64,000 nucleotides of DNA from Lysobacter soli (GTDB taxonomy: Bacteria > Pseudomonadota > Gammaproteobacteria > Xanthomonadales > Xanthomonadaceae). The notes below the pieces were generated by a model. The model was not told the origin of the DNA and made no database searches. It saw only the letters and a list, made by a program, of their open reading frames with translations. How positions within the stretch are numbered: position 1 is the stretch's first letter; each line of letters begins with the position of its first letter. The position numbers and the translations under genes are program-made. The stretch spans positions 186,001 to 250,000 of the forward strand of contig NZ_QTJR01000003.1 in assembly GCF_003382285.1 (NCBI RefSeq), read 5' to 3'. This document shows positions 1 through 9,176 of the stretch, one piece after another.

Positions 1-29
1 CGGGTTCGTCTTCACCACCGGGCCCTGCC

Positions 30-1778
30 TCATTCGGCCTCGCGGAACTGCATGCGGTGCAGGTGCGCGTAGAGCCCGCCCATGGCGAGCAGTTCCGCAT
101 GCGTACCACGCTCGACGATGCGGCCCTGGTCGAGCACCAGCACCTGGTCGGCGTGTTCGATCGTCGACAGGCGATGCGCGATGACCAGCGTGGTGCGGTT
201 GGGCATCAACGTGTCCAGCGCGCCCTGCACGAGGCGTTCGGATTCGGTGTCGAGCGCGGCGGTGGCTTCGTCGAGGATGAGGATCGGCGCGTCCTTCAGC
301 ATCGCGCGCGCGATCGCCAGCCGCTGCCGCTGGCCGCCGGACAACTTGCCGCCCTTGGCGCCGATGTCGGTCTGCAGGCCTTCCGGCAGGCGTTCGACGA
401 ATTCCATCGCATTGGCGCCGCGCACGGCGCGTTCGAGCGCCTCCGGGTCGGACGCCTGCATTTCGCCGAACGCGACGTTCGCCGCGACCGTGCCGTCGAA
501 CAGCATCACCTGTTGGCCAACGAGCGCGACCTGGCGCCGCAGGTCCTCAAGGCGATAGTCCTGCAGCGGATGGCCGTCGAGCAGGATCTGCCCGGATTCG
601 ATGTCGTAGAAGCGCGGGATCAGCTTGATGAGCGTCGACTTGCCGCTGCCGGAACGGCCGACGATCGCGGTCACCGTCCCGGGGCGCGCCTCGAAGGTGA
701 TGTCGGACAGCGCGGGCTCGGCCTGGCCGGGATAGCGCGCGGTTACGTGGCGGAATTCGAGCAGGCCCTGCGCGCGGTCGAGCGGCTGCGTGCCGCTGTC
801 GACTTCGTCCGGCGTGTCGATCACGTCGAACAGGCGCTCGGCCGAGGCGACGCCACGCTGCAGCATGCCCTGCACGTTGGTCAGCTGCTTCAGCGCGGGA
901 ATCACGGCGAGCATCGCGACCATGAGGCTGACGAATTCGCCGGCGGTCAAGCGGCCCTGCATGGCTTCGCGCCCGGCGAAGAACAACAGCATCGCCAGGC
1001 CGATCGCGCCCATCAGCTGGACCATCGCCGATGAAATGCTGCGCGTGGATTCGACCTTCAGGCTCAGGCGCAGGTGGTGGTTCGCCTGGCCGGTATAGCG
1101 CGAAAGTTCGGTCGCCTGCGCGCCGTAGACCTTCACTTCCTGGTGGTTCGAGAGCGCCTGGTCGGCGGACTGCAGCAGCTGTGCCCCGCTCTCCTGGATG
1201 CGATGGCCGATGCGGCGGTAACGACGGCCGACCTTGTCCATCGTCCATGCCAGCAGCGGACCGAGCAGCAGCACCGCGAGCGTCACGCGCCAGCTGGTGT
1301 AAAGCATCACGCCGAGCATCACCAGCACCTGCAGCGACTGCTGCAGCATCACCTTGGCCGCGTCGATGGCGGCCTGCGCGACCTGGTCGCTGTCCGAGCC
1401 CAGGCGCGTGAGCATCGAGGACACCGGCTCGGTGTCGAAACGCAGGCCCGGCAGGCGCAGGTACTTGCCCAGCACCTGCACGCGCAGGTCGCGCGCGATG
1501 CTGCGGCCGGCCCGAGCCATGAAGGTGTCGGTGAGGTAACCCGCGATGCCGCGCGCGACGAAGATGCCGATGATCGCCAGCGGCAGCACGAGGCTGACGT
1601 TCGGATTGCGGGTGACGAAGGTCTCGTCGACCATCGGGTTCATCAGCTTGGCGAACGCGCCCGCCGCGCCGGCTTCGATCAGCATGCCGACCAGCGCCAC
1701 GACGAGTACGCCGCGATACGGCGCGACGAAATGCAGCAACCGTCGGTAGATTTTCCCGGCGGAGACCTCGCGACTCAC
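30..1778 (-). CDS. msbA: Lipid A flippase ABC transporter MsbA
   Basis: Inner-membrane ABC exporter that flips lipid A-core from the inner to the outer leaflet using ATP. The N-terminal half has the transmembrane helices; the C-terminal half is a full ATPase domain with Walker A GRSGSGKST (about 374-382), signature LSGGQRQR (about 479) and Walker B ILILDEA followed by an H-loop histidine. At 582 aa the length is normal. It starts with GTG, which overlaps the exbD stop by four bases (GTGA), so it is translationally coupled to exbD. In xanthomonads lpxK usually follows msbA; only 29 bases remain here, so that cannot be checked. Confidence 0.96.
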   Translation of the reverse strand: MSREVSAGKIYRRLLHFVAPYRGVLVVALVGMLIEAGAAGAFAKLMNPMVDETFVTRNPNVSLVLPLAIIGIFVARGIAGYLTDTFMARAGRSIARDLRVQVLGKYLRLPGLRFDTEPVSSMLTRLGSDSDQVAQAAIDAAKVMLQQSLQVLVMLGVMLYTSWRVTLAVLLLGPLLAWTMDKVGRRYRRIGHRIQESGAQLLQSADQALSNHQEVKVYGAQATELSRYTGQANHHLRLSLKVESTRSISSAMVQLMGAIGLAMLLFFAGREAMQGRLTAGEFVSLMVAMLAVIPALKQLTNVQGMLQRGVASAERLFDVIDTPDEVDSGTQPLDRAQGLLEFRHVTARYPGQAEPALSDITFEARPGTVTAIVGRSGSGKSTLIKLIPRFYDIESGQILLDGHPLQDYRLEDLRRQVALVGQQVMLFDGTVAANVAFGEMQASDPEALERAVRGANAMEFVERLPEGLQTDIGAKGGKLSGGQRQRLAIARAMLKDAPILILDEATAALDTESERLVQGALDTLMPNRTTLVIAHRLSTIEHADQVLVLDQGRIVERGTHAELLAMGGLYAHLHRMQFREAE

Positions 1779-2218
1779 TTCTTCGCCTCTGCCGCCGCCT
1801 CATGCGTCTGCGGCGCGGTCGCGTTCATGACCTTGCGGAAACCGAGCTGGCCGAGCGCGTCGTACACGGTGACGACGGCCTGGTACGGCGTGCGCGCGTC
1901 GGCGCGCAGCATCACCGGGCGGTCGCGGTCGTTGCCCGCCACTTCGGCGATGGTGCTCTTGAGCGATTCGACGTCGCTGCGCAGCACTTCGCGGTCGTCG
2001 ACGAAGTAACGGCCATCGGCGTTCACCAGCACGATCAGCGCCTTGGCCGGATCGGTAGCGGCCTCGCCGGTGGCGCGCGGCAGCTCGAGCTTGAGCACCG
2101 AGCGCGCATCGAACGTGGCGGTGACCACGAAGAAGATGATCAGCACCAGGATCACGTCGATGAGCGGCACCAGGTCGATGTGCGGCTCATCGTCGGCGCG
2201 GTGGTCGCGGATACGCAT
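1775..2218 (-). CDS. exbD: ExbD/TolR-type biopolymer transport protein
   Basis: Single-span inner-membrane partner of the ExbB proton channel, which uses the proton gradient to energise envelope processes. The protein has a short cytoplasmic N-terminus, one hydrophobic segment (about 18-38, with the key aspartate in LVPLIDVIL) and a periplasmic domain. Length 147 aa fits the family. It lies 13 bases after exbB and overlaps msbA, so the pair is probably co-transcribed with comEC and msbA. No tonB is next to it, so the exact partner (TonB-like or an msbA/lpxK-linked role) is unknown. Confidence 0.93.
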   Translation of the reverse strand: MRIRDHRADDEPHIDLVPLIDVILVLIIFFVVTATFDARSVLKLELPRATGEAATDPAKALIVLVNADGRYFVDDREVLRSDVESLKSTIAEVAGNDRDRPVMLRADARTPYQAVVTVYDALGQLGFRKVMNATAPQTHEAAAEAKK

Positions 2219-2231
2219 CGTGCGGCGTGCC

Positions 2232-2867
2232 TCAGGCAGCCTGCGGCGCGCGCACGGCGGTCGCCGGGCGGCTGTCGAGCGTGTCCATCAGCGCGATGGC
2301 CTCGTGTTCCATCGCGACGATGTATTCGGAGATGCGGCCGCGAAACCAGCGGTGGGCGGCCAGCGCCGGGATCGCGACGATCATGCCGGTGGCCGTGCAC
2401 ACCAGCGCCTTGCCGATACCGCCGGCGAGCTGGTTCACGTCGCCGATGCCGTGATCGAGGATGCCCAGGAACATCTGGATCATGCCGACGACGGTGCCGA
2501 ACAGGCCCAGGAGCGGGCCGGCGGCGGCGATGGTGCCCAACGTGTTCAGGTAGCGCTCCATCTTGTGGACGAGGTGGCGACCGACGTCCTCGATGCGCTC
2601 ACGGATCTGGTCGCGCGGACGCAGGCGCACGTCGAGCGCGGCGGCCAGCAGCTCGCCCAGCGGCGAGGTGCGGCGCAGGGATTCGATATGGGCCGGGTCC
2701 AGCTTGCCGCTGCCCGCCCAGGTGCGGACTTCCTTGCCCAGGTTCGGCGGAAGGACGGCACTGCGGCGCAGCGTCCAGGCGCGCTCGACGATCAGCGTCA
2801 GGGCCAGCACCGACAGCAACAACAGCGGAATCATCGGCCAACCGCCGGCCTTGACCAGTTCCAGCAC
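2232..2867 (-). CDS. exbB: ExbB/MotA/TolQ proton channel protein
   Basis: Membrane channel subunit working with ExbD. The 211-residue protein shows three hydrophobic segments and the conserved block of the family (GTIAAAGPLLGLFGTVVGM and the later GIGKALVCTATGMIVAIPAL). I chose the GTG start giving VLELVKAGG because AGGGG lies about eight bases upstream and the codon falls five bases after the comEC stop; the open frame extends much further upstream but only as a shadow of comEC. It is followed by exbD. Start is inferred, family is clear. Confidence 0.93.
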   Translation of the reverse strand: MLELVKAGGWPMIPLLLLSVLALTLIVERAWTLRRSAVLPPNLGKEVRTWAGSGKLDPAHIESLRRTSPLGELLAAALDVRLRPRDQIRERIEDVGRHLVHKMERYLNTLGTIAAAGPLLGLFGTVVGMIQMFLGILDHGIGDVNQLAGGIGKALVCTATGMIVAIPALAAHRWFRGRISEYIVAMEHEAIALMDTLDSRPATAVRAPQAA

Positions 2868-2872
2868 GCGAA

Positions 2873-5260
2873 CTACCCCTCCGGCCCTCGGCCGTCTCGA
2901 TCTTCCCGATAGGATAGCCCAGCCGAACGCGAGTCCCCGCGCCGCGCCGCGTCCCACAGGCGCGGATGTGCCTCTCGTCGCGCTTCCACTTCGATTCCGT
3001 CGCGTTCCAGCCGGACGCGCAGCGCTCCTTCCATCGCGGTGTCGTGGACGGCGCCCCCGGCATGGCGCCAGCGCTCGACCACGAACGGCCGCGGATGGCC
3101 GAACCGGTTGCCGTGACCCGATGAGACCAGCGCCTCCGAGGCGCCCGTCGCCGCGACGAAGGCGGGATCGGACGACCCGCCGCTGCCGTGGTGGGCGACC
3201 AGCACGACGTCGGCGCGCACGCTCGCGGGCTGCTCGCGCGCGAGGCGGCGCTCGATGACCTCGCCGATGTCGCCGGCGATCAGCGCCGACCGCCCCGCTG
3301 CCTCGATCCGCAGCACGCAGCTGGACTCGTTGCCCAGGTACGGGAAATCGACCGGCGGGTGCAGGAAGCGGAACCGGACGCCGTCCCACGTCCAGCCGCG
3401 GCCTGCAAGGCACGGACGGCTCCCCGGCAGGCGAACGCCGTCGGGCGCGAACAGCATGGGCACGGGATATTGCGCCGCCACGGCGGGCCAACCGCCCACG
3501 TGGTCGTTGTCGCCATGACTGACCACGGCGCCGTCTAGCCGGGGCACCCCGAGTGCATGAAGCACCGGGATCACCGCACGCCCGCCCGCATCGAAGCCGT
3601 CCTGCACGGCGGGGCCCATGTCGACCAGCAATGCGTGCTGCGCGGTTCGCACCAGTACCGACTGCCCCTGTCCCACGTCGATGACGACCAGTTCGGCTTC
3701 GCCGGCCACGGGTACGCGTCGGTCTGGCCACAGCAGCGGCAACCAGAGCAGCGCCGCCAGCGCCTTGCCGGGCGTGCCGCGTGGCAGAAGCAGCCAGAAC
3801 GCGCCGATCAGCGCGAGCGGCAAAGCGAACCAGGCAGCCTCAGGCAACCACCAGAACGACAGCGGGCTTGCCGCCAGCCACTCGAAGAGCGGCCAGCTGA
3901 GATCGAAGCACCACGCGGCGAGCTGCCACGCCCACTCGCCTGCTCCCGCGTGTACCGATTCCAGCCCAAGCCCCAGCAATGCCAGCGGGACGACGGCGAG
4001 GCTCCACCATGGCACTGCGACGAGGTTCGCCAGCGGGCCGGCCAGCGACGCCTGCCCGAAGAGGATCGCCGCGACCGGCAGCAGACCAATCGATGCCACG
4101 CCCTGCGCGGAGAGGAAATCGTGCACCGCATTCCCGCCGCTGTCGGGCAGGCACCACAGTAGCCACGCCACGCCGGCGAAGCTCAGCCAGAAACCCGCCG
4201 AAAGCGCGGCCAACGGGTCGATCAGCAGCATCGCAAAGGCGGCCAGCGCGAGGCATTCGCCGGCCGACATCCGGCGCCGCAACCCGCGCAGGCCGGCGAC
4301 GATCGCGATCATCAGCGCCGTTCGTACCGTCGGCAGGGCGAAGCCGGCGACAGCCGTGTACAGGGCGGCGCCGCCGACGCTGCCCGCGGCGGCGGCGATG
4401 GGCGCCGGCACGCGGCGCGCCAAGGTCGGCCATGACCACCAGAGGGCCCGCACGATCAGCGCGAAGAAGCCGGCGACGAGGCCCACGTGGAAACCGGAAA
4501 TCGCGATGAGGTGGGTCAGGCCATTCGCACGCAGGACGGTCCAGTCGGCATCGTCGAGGCCTCGCACATCACCGAGCGCCAGCGCGCGTATGAAGCGCGA
4601 GGATGGTCGATCGACATGGGTCGCGATGCGTTCGGACATCGCGTCGCGCCACGCGTCGATGCCGTGCGCCGGGGCGAGCTGTATTGCCGTTTCCGGCGAG
4701 CGCACGTAACCCATCGCGGCGATGCGTTGCGCCATCGCGAACTTCTCCGCGTCCGCGCCGCCGGGATTGCGCAGTCCGCGCGGCGCGCGCAATCGCACGT
4801 CGAAACGCCACTGCTGGCCCGCGCGCAAGGTGCTTCGTCTAGCAGGGTCGTCTTCGTACCACGCGAGCCTGAGATCGCGGCCGCGCAGGCGCGCGTCGGC
4901 GACACCGTCATCGACTCGGAACAGGAAGCGCGATCGGCGAGGCTCGTGTTCGGGCAGATCGAGGATGCGGCCAGTGACCACCGCGTCGTGACGTGCCGGC
5001 GCGGAAGGCAGCTGTAGTGCGAGGGCATGCGCCGCATGCAGGCCTGCCAACGCCAGCCCCGCAAGCGACCAGCCCGCGAGCAGCGCACGCGATTGCGACG
5101 AAGCGACACCCCGCCACACGCATAACGCAGCGCCGATCAGCAGGATCAACGACACCCACCACGGCAGCAGCCACGGCGACCAGAGACAAGCACAGACGCC
5201 GGCCAACAGGCTCAGCGCTGCAGCGATTCCGAAAGGCGGCGTCCCTGCCGCTGTCGCCAC
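2873..5260 (-). CDS. comEC: DNA internalization competence protein ComEC/Rec2
   Basis: Polytopic inner-membrane channel that takes single-stranded DNA into the cytoplasm during natural transformation. At 795 aa it has the usual order: N-terminal DUF4131 region, central Competence domain with many membrane helices (about 210-480), and a C-terminal metallo-beta-lactamase-like domain with the motif SHGDNDHVGG. It lies between lolD and exbB in a minus-strand run with almost no gaps. Its presence suggests capacity for natural competence, but no pilus or ComEA genes are in the window. Confidence 0.95.
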   Translation of the reverse strand: MATAAGTPPFGIAAALSLLAGVCACLWSPWLLPWWVSLILLIGAALCVWRGVASSQSRALLAGWSLAGLALAGLHAAHALALQLPSAPARHDAVVTGRILDLPEHEPRRSRFLFRVDDGVADARLRGRDLRLAWYEDDPARRSTLRAGQQWRFDVRLRAPRGLRNPGGADAEKFAMAQRIAAMGYVRSPETAIQLAPAHGIDAWRDAMSERIATHVDRPSSRFIRALALGDVRGLDDADWTVLRANGLTHLIAISGFHVGLVAGFFALIVRALWWSWPTLARRVPAPIAAAAGSVGGAALYTAVAGFALPTVRTALMIAIVAGLRGLRRRMSAGECLALAAFAMLLIDPLAALSAGFWLSFAGVAWLLWCLPDSGGNAVHDFLSAQGVASIGLLPVAAILFGQASLAGPLANLVAVPWWSLAVVPLALLGLGLESVHAGAGEWAWQLAAWCFDLSWPLFEWLAASPLSFWWLPEAAWFALPLALIGAFWLLLPRGTPGKALAALLWLPLLWPDRRVPVAGEAELVVIDVGQGQSVLVRTAQHALLVDMGPAVQDGFDAGGRAVIPVLHALGVPRLDGAVVSHGDNDHVGGWPAVAAQYPVPMLFAPDGVRLPGSRPCLAGRGWTWDGVRFRFLHPPVDFPYLGNESSCVLRIEAAGRSALIAGDIGEVIERRLAREQPASVRADVVLVAHHGSGGSSDPAFVAATGASEALVSSGHGNRFGHPRPFVVERWRHAGGAVHDTAMEGALRVRLERDGIEVEARREAHPRLWDAARRGDSRSAGLSYREDRDGRGPEG

Positions 5261-5263
5261 GGA

Positions 5264-5983
5264 CTAGACCTCGTCCGGAGCCAATTGACGCAGTTTGCCT
5301 TCGTGCAGTTCGAGCACGCGGTCGAGGCGACGGGCAAGGCGGCGGTCGTGGGTCACCAGCACCAATGCCGTGTGCTGCTCCCGGTTGAGCGCGAGCATCA
5401 GCTCGAACACGGTTTCGGCCGTCTTCTCGTCGAGATTGCCGGTCGGTTCGTCGCCGAGCACGCAAGCCGGACGATTGACCAGGGCACGCGCGACGGCCGC
5501 GCGCTGGCGCTCACCGCCCGACAGTTCGCCGGGCTTGTGGTCCAGGCGATGCCCCAGGCCCACTGATTCCAGCAAAGCCTTGGCGCGCTTGTTCGCATCG
5601 GGCACGTGCGCGCCGGAGAGCAGCACCGGCAGCATCACGTTTTCCAGCGCGGTGAATTCCGGCAGCAGGTGATGGAACTGATACACGAAGCCGAGCGACT
5701 GGTTGCGCAATGCGCCGCGTGCCGCATCGGACAGCGAGCTCATTTTCTGACCGGCGACGAAGACCTCGCCCGAGGTCGGCGTATCGAGACCACCGAGCAA
5801 ATGCAGCAGCGTGCTCTTACCGGCCCCGGACGCACCGAGGATCGCCACGGTCTCGCCCGATTGCACGGCGAGGTCCAGCCCTTCGAACACGGGTGTGCGC
5901 AGCTTGCCTTCGGCGTACGTCATGGCGAGGCCTTCGGCACGGATCGCCTCGCCCTGGTGCTTCTTCTGCATCGGATCACTCAT
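5264..5983 (-). CDS. lolD: Lipoprotein-releasing ATPase LolD
   Basis: ATPase of the LolCDE complex, which extracts outer-membrane lipoproteins from the inner membrane and passes them to LolA. Walker [10 protein letters not shown] (about 51-59), signature LSGGERQR and Walker B CVLGDEP are all present, and the 239-aa length is normal. The start overlaps the end of lolC by eight bases (ATGAGTGA), showing coupling to its membrane partner. Confidence 0.96.
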   Translation of the reverse strand: MSDPMQKKHQGEAIRAEGLAMTYAEGKLRTPVFEGLDLAVQSGETVAILGASGAGKSTLLHLLGGLDTPTSGEVFVAGQKMSSLSDAARGALRNQSLGFVYQFHHLLPEFTALENVMLPVLLSGAHVPDANKRAKALLESVGLGHRLDHKPGELSGGERQRAAVARALVNRPACVLGDEPTGNLDEKTAETVFELMLALNREQHTALVLVTHDRRLARRLDRVLELHEGKLRQLAPDEV

Positions 5984-7220
5984 AGCGCAGCGCCTCCGCC
6001 GGGGCCGTGCGCGCGGCGCGCCAGGCGGGGTAGATGGTGGCGAGGAACGCCATGACGAGCGCGACGGCGGCGATGATCATCACGTCGCTGGATTGCAGGT
6101 CGGTCGGCAACCCGGTGATGTAGTAGACATCCTCCGGCAGCAGCTGCACGCCGAGCACGGCCTCGATGGCCTTGAGGATGTGTTCGAGGTTGAGCGTCAG
6201 CACGATGCCGCCGATGACGCCGATGACCGTGCCGATCACGCCGATCAGCGTGCCCTGCACGACGAAGACCTGCATGACACCGCGCGGCGTGAGGCCGAGT
6301 GTGCGGAGGATCGCGATGTCGGCCTGCTTGTCGGTGACGAGCATTACCTGCGAGCTGACCAGGTTGAACGCGCCCATGGCGATGATCAGCGACAGCAGGA
6401 TCGCCATGATGGTTTTTTCCATCTTCAGCGCGCGGAACATGTTGGCGTTCTCGCTCGTCCAGTCGCTGACGCGGAACGGGCCGCCCAGCGAGACGGCAAG
6501 GTCGCGCGCGACGTCCCACGCCTGGTCCATGTCGTGCAGGCGCAGGCGCACGCCCGTAACGCCGTCGCCCATGCGCAGCAGGCGCTGCATGTCGTGCATG
6601 TTGGCGACGGCAAGGCCCTTGTCGAAATCGTTGTAACCGGCCTCGAAGATGCCGCTGACGGTGAAGCGCTTGAGTTGCGGCACCGCGCCCAGCGGCGTGC
6701 TGCGGAAGTCGGTGGTGGTCATCACCACGCTGTCGCCGATGCCGACGCCGAGCCACAGCGCCAGCTCCTTGCCGAGCACGATGTTGAAGCTGCCGGGTGC
6801 GAGCGAGTCGAGCTTGCCCTGCACCATCTTGTCGGCCAGGACGGACACCTTGCCCTCCTGGTCCGGCACCACGCCGCGGACCATCGCCGGCTGATTGCGC
6901 GCGCCGGACAGCAACGCTTCCTTTTCGATGTACGGCGCCGCGCCCGCCACGCGCTTGTCGGCGACGGCCTGGTTCACGGCGGTCTGCCAGTCCGTGAGCG
7001 GTTCGCCGTAGGCGCTGACGGTCGCGTGTGCGGCCATCTGCAACATGCGGTCGCGGATTTCGCGCTGGAAGCCGCTCATCACCGCAAGCGTGGTGATCAG
7101 CGCGGTGACGCCGAGGGCGATGCCCGCGATGGAGGCCAGGGAAATGAAGGAGATGAAGCCGTTTCGGCGTTTGGCGCGCAGGTAGCGCAGGCCGATGGCT
7201 ACTGGGATGGGTTTGAACAT
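5976..7220 (-). CDS. lolC: Lipoprotein-releasing permease LolC/LolE
   Basis: Membrane subunit of the lipoprotein release system. The 414-residue protein has the family layout: N-terminal helix with the typical start [20 protein letters not shown], a large periplasmic domain (about 45-265) and three C-terminal helices of the FtsX/MacB type. Only one LolC/E gene is present before lolD, so the complex may use this protein twice (LolF-like) or a paralogue elsewhere. It starts six bases after the preceding ygfX-like gene. Confidence 0.94.
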   Translation of the reverse strand: MFKPIPVAIGLRYLRAKRRNGFISFISLASIAGIALGVTALITTLAVMSGFQREIRDRMLQMAAHATVSAYGEPLTDWQTAVNQAVADKRVAGAAPYIEKEALLSGARNQPAMVRGVVPDQEGKVSVLADKMVQGKLDSLAPGSFNIVLGKELALWLGVGIGDSVVMTTTDFRSTPLGAVPQLKRFTVSGIFEAGYNDFDKGLAVANMHDMQRLLRMGDGVTGVRLRLHDMDQAWDVARDLAVSLGGPFRVSDWTSENANMFRALKMEKTIMAILLSLIIAMGAFNLVSSQVMLVTDKQADIAILRTLGLTPRGVMQVFVVQGTLIGVIGTVIGVIGGIVLTLNLEHILKAIEAVLGVQLLPEDVYYITGLPTDLQSSDVMIIAAVALVMAFLATIYPAWRAARTAPAEALRYE

Positions 7221-7226
7221 AGCGGG

Positions 7227-7676
7227 CTAGGATGCCATTGGAGGCCGTGAATGCGCAGCCTCTATGACCGGAATGGCCAGCCGCAGTTCACGGCGATCCC
7301 GAGCCGGCAAGGTGTCCGGCCACCAGGCCAGCCTCCCCGGCCGCCCGCCTGAGTCGCGAAAACGGGCAAATGCCCATGGGCCGCGCCAGTGCACGCGCAA
7401 GTCGGAGACCTCCGCGCCGTCCAGCATGGCCCGGCCATCGGCGGCGATCACGAGCGTCCGGTGCCGACGCGAGGCTTCGCGCCATACCAAGTGTGCACCC
7501 CGCCCCGTCGAAAGCAGTGCCAGCGGTATCGCGAACATGAGCGGCATCTCGCTAGCGAGGACGCTCAGCGCCCCCATTAAACCCAGCGCGAGCAGCGCCA
7601 AGGTGAGCCAGCGCGAGGGCCGCCACTCAAGGCGGCAAGGCGCGGATGGAGTCGACGAGCTGCGCGAGTTCGGCAT
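7227..7676 (-). CDS. YgfX/CptA-like membrane protein
   Basis: Small membrane protein of 149 aa with two adjacent hydrophobic segments after a basic N-terminus (RLEWRPSRW) and a cytoplasmic C-terminal part. The layout and the ending [20 protein letters not shown] resemble Escherichia coli YgfX (CptA), reported as the toxin partner of SdhE that affects MreB and FtsZ. I chose the ATG giving MPNSRSSS, which overlaps the sdhE end by 50 bases; no closer in-frame start is seen before the first helix. Position directly after sdhE supports the assignment. Toxin activity is not shown by sequence. Confidence 0.78.
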   Translation of the reverse strand: MPNSRSSSTPSAPCRLEWRPSRWLTLALLALGLMGALSVLASEMPLMFAIPLALLSTGRGAHLVWREASRRHRTLVIAADGRAMLDGAEVSDLRVHWRGPWAFARFRDSGGRPGRLAWWPDTLPARDRRELRLAIPVIEAAHSRPPMAS

Positions 7677-7881
7677 CGGCGGGCGTTTCGTGTCCCATGA
7701 ACCAGTGCCAGAGCTTATCGTCCTCGATTTCCAGCAAGCGTAGGAAAACCGCCCTTTCCGTTGCCGGAGCTTGCCGCCACGCACGGTCGAGATATCGCTC
7801 GAAAAGGCGGTCGAGTTCCCTCATGCCGCGTCGGCTGCGCCAGCGCAGACGGCTGAGTTCGCGCTCCAGTTCCTCGCTCAC
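7627..7881 (-). CDS. sdhE: Succinate dehydrogenase flavinylation factor SdhE
   Basis: Small helical protein (84 aa) that helps attach FAD covalently to SdhA. It has the characteristic RRGMRELD box (about residues 17-24, the RGxxE motif) and the later DDKLWHWF. The start is GTG, overlapping the preceding gene by four bases (GTGA), so the longer open frame upstream is not needed. It lies downstream of sdhCDAB on the same strand, separated by the MAPEG-like gene, which fits its role with SdhA. Confidence 0.93.
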   Translation of the reverse strand: MSEELERELSRLRWRSRRGMRELDRLFERYLDRAWRQAPATERAVFLRLLEIEDDKLWHWFMGHETPADAELAQLVDSIRALPP

Positions 7882-8300
7882 GTGCGCCACCAGCCCACTG
7901 CGATCGCGCCCCACAGCAGCCACAGCGCCATGCCGCCGGCGACGTACGCATAGAACCGGTGCATGACCTCGTTGTAGGTGCAGTGGATCGCGCTGTGCAC
8001 GATGCGCAGCAGGACGAACGCCCATGCGAGTGCGATCGTCGTTGCATTCACCTGCCCCGTGATCGCAGCCACCACCAGCGCCACGTAGAACAGCACTGGC
8101 AGTTCGAACAGGTTGCGGAAGTTGTCCGCGGCGCAGCTGTCGGTCAGGCGCGCCGAAGACTGCGCCGACGTCGCGACCGCCTGCGGGTGGATGCGCTCGC
8201 GCTTCATCTGGCCGATGCGGACGACATACATGCGCCACCACACCACGAAGGTCAGCGCCACCATCGCCACCGCGGGCATGAAGATCAGTCTTGCATCCAT
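7878..8300 (-). CDS. MAPEG-family membrane protein
   Basis: Predicted four-helix membrane protein of 140 aa. The pattern [13 protein letters not shown] followed by helices and the end of the family around [10 protein letters not shown] matches the MAPEG group (membrane-associated eicosanoid and glutathione metabolism proteins), whose bacterial members mostly have no known substrate. I chose MDARLIF as the start because GAGGGGG and AAAGG lie just upstream. It sits between the sdh terminator and sdhE and is translationally coupled to sdhE. Function here is unknown. Confidence 0.8.
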   Translation of the reverse strand: MDARLIFMPAVAMVALTFVVWWRMYVVRIGQMKRERIHPQAVATSAQSSARLTDSCAADNFRNLFELPVLFYVALVVAAITGQVNATTIALAWAFVLLRIVHSAIHCTYNEVMHRFYAYVAGGMALWLLWGAIAVGWWRT

Positions 8301-8321
8301 CCTTTCACCCCCTCGCTCCCT

Positions 8322-8350
8322 GGAAAAAAGGCGCACTTGCGTGCGCCTTC
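8322..8350 (-). terminator. Intrinsic terminator after sdhB
   Basis: On the minus strand a 9-bp perfect stem AAGGCGCAC / GTGCGCCTT with a four-base loop runs straight into a TTTTTT tract. It lies 29 bases after the sdhB stop and just upstream of the MAPEG-like gene, so it probably ends or attenuates the sdhCDAB transcript before the following genes. Confidence 0.85.
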
Positions 8351-8378
8351 TTCCGTATCGACTCCACCGCGGCCGCGA

Positions 8379-9161
8379 TCAGGCGCGGCGCGCCAGCATC
8401 AGCTTCTTGATCTCGCCGATCGCCTGCGCCGGGTTCAGTCCCTTCGGGCAGGTGCGGGCGCAATTCATGATGGTGTGGCAGCGGTACAGCTTGAACGGGT
8501 CTTCCAGGTCGTCCAGACGTTCGCCGGTGTCTTCGTCGCGCGAATCGACGATCCAGCGGTAGGCCTGCAGCAGGATCGCGGGACCGAGGTAGCGGTCGCC
8601 GTTCCACCAGTAGCTCGGGCAGCTCGTCGAGCAGCACGCGCACAGGATGCACTCGTACAAGCCGTCGAGCTTCTTGCGGTCTTCCGGCGACTGCAGGCGC
8701 TCACGGTCGGACGGCGACGGGCTCTGCGTGCGCAGCCACGGACGGATCGACGCGTACTGCGCGTAGAAGTGCGTCAGGTCCGGCACGAGGTCCTTCACCA
8801 CCGGCATGTGCGGCAGCGGGTAGATCGGCACTTCGCCCGCGCTGCAGTCCTCGATGGCCTTGGTGCAGGCCAGCGTGTTCGTGCCGTCGATGTTCATGGC
8901 GCACGAACCGCAGATGCCTTCGCGGCAGGAGCGGCGGAACGTCAGCGTCGGATCGATCTCGTTCTTGATCTTGATCAGCGCGTCCAGAACCATCGGACCG
9001 CACGTCGCCATGTCCACCTCGTAGGTGTCCACGCGCGGGTTCATGCCGTCGTCGGGATTCCAGCGGTAGACCTTGAAGGTGCGCGCCTGCCTGGCGCCCT
9101 GCGCCGGCCAGTGGCGGCCCTTCTGGATCTGCGAGTTCTTCGGGAGGGTAAATTCGGCCAC
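8379..9161 (-). CDS. sdhB: Succinate dehydrogenase iron-sulfur subunit
   Basis: Electron-transfer subunit of complex II, carrying electrons from SdhA flavin to the quinone site. Cysteine motifs for all three clusters are visible: [15 protein letters not shown] for [2Fe-2S], [12 protein letters not shown] and [14 protein letters not shown] for the [4Fe-4S] and [3Fe-4S] clusters. The length of 260 aa is normal. Translation starts at GTG, 15 bases after sdhA. Last gene of the sdhCDAB operon before the terminator. Confidence 0.97.
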   Translation of the reverse strand: MAEFTLPKNSQIQKGRHWPAQGARQARTFKVYRWNPDDGMNPRVDTYEVDMATCGPMVLDALIKIKNEIDPTLTFRRSCREGICGSCAMNIDGTNTLACTKAIEDCSAGEVPIYPLPHMPVVKDLVPDLTHFYAQYASIRPWLRTQSPSPSDRERLQSPEDRKKLDGLYECILCACCSTSCPSYWWNGDRYLGPAILLQAYRWIVDSRDEDTGERLDDLEDPFKLYRCHTIMNCARTCPKGLNPAQAIGEIKKLMLARRA

Positions 9162-9176
9162 GGTTGCTCGCTCCGG

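Noticed and set aside
7227-7784. Longer start for the ygfX-like gene
   Set aside because: The extra residues are a shadow of sdhE.
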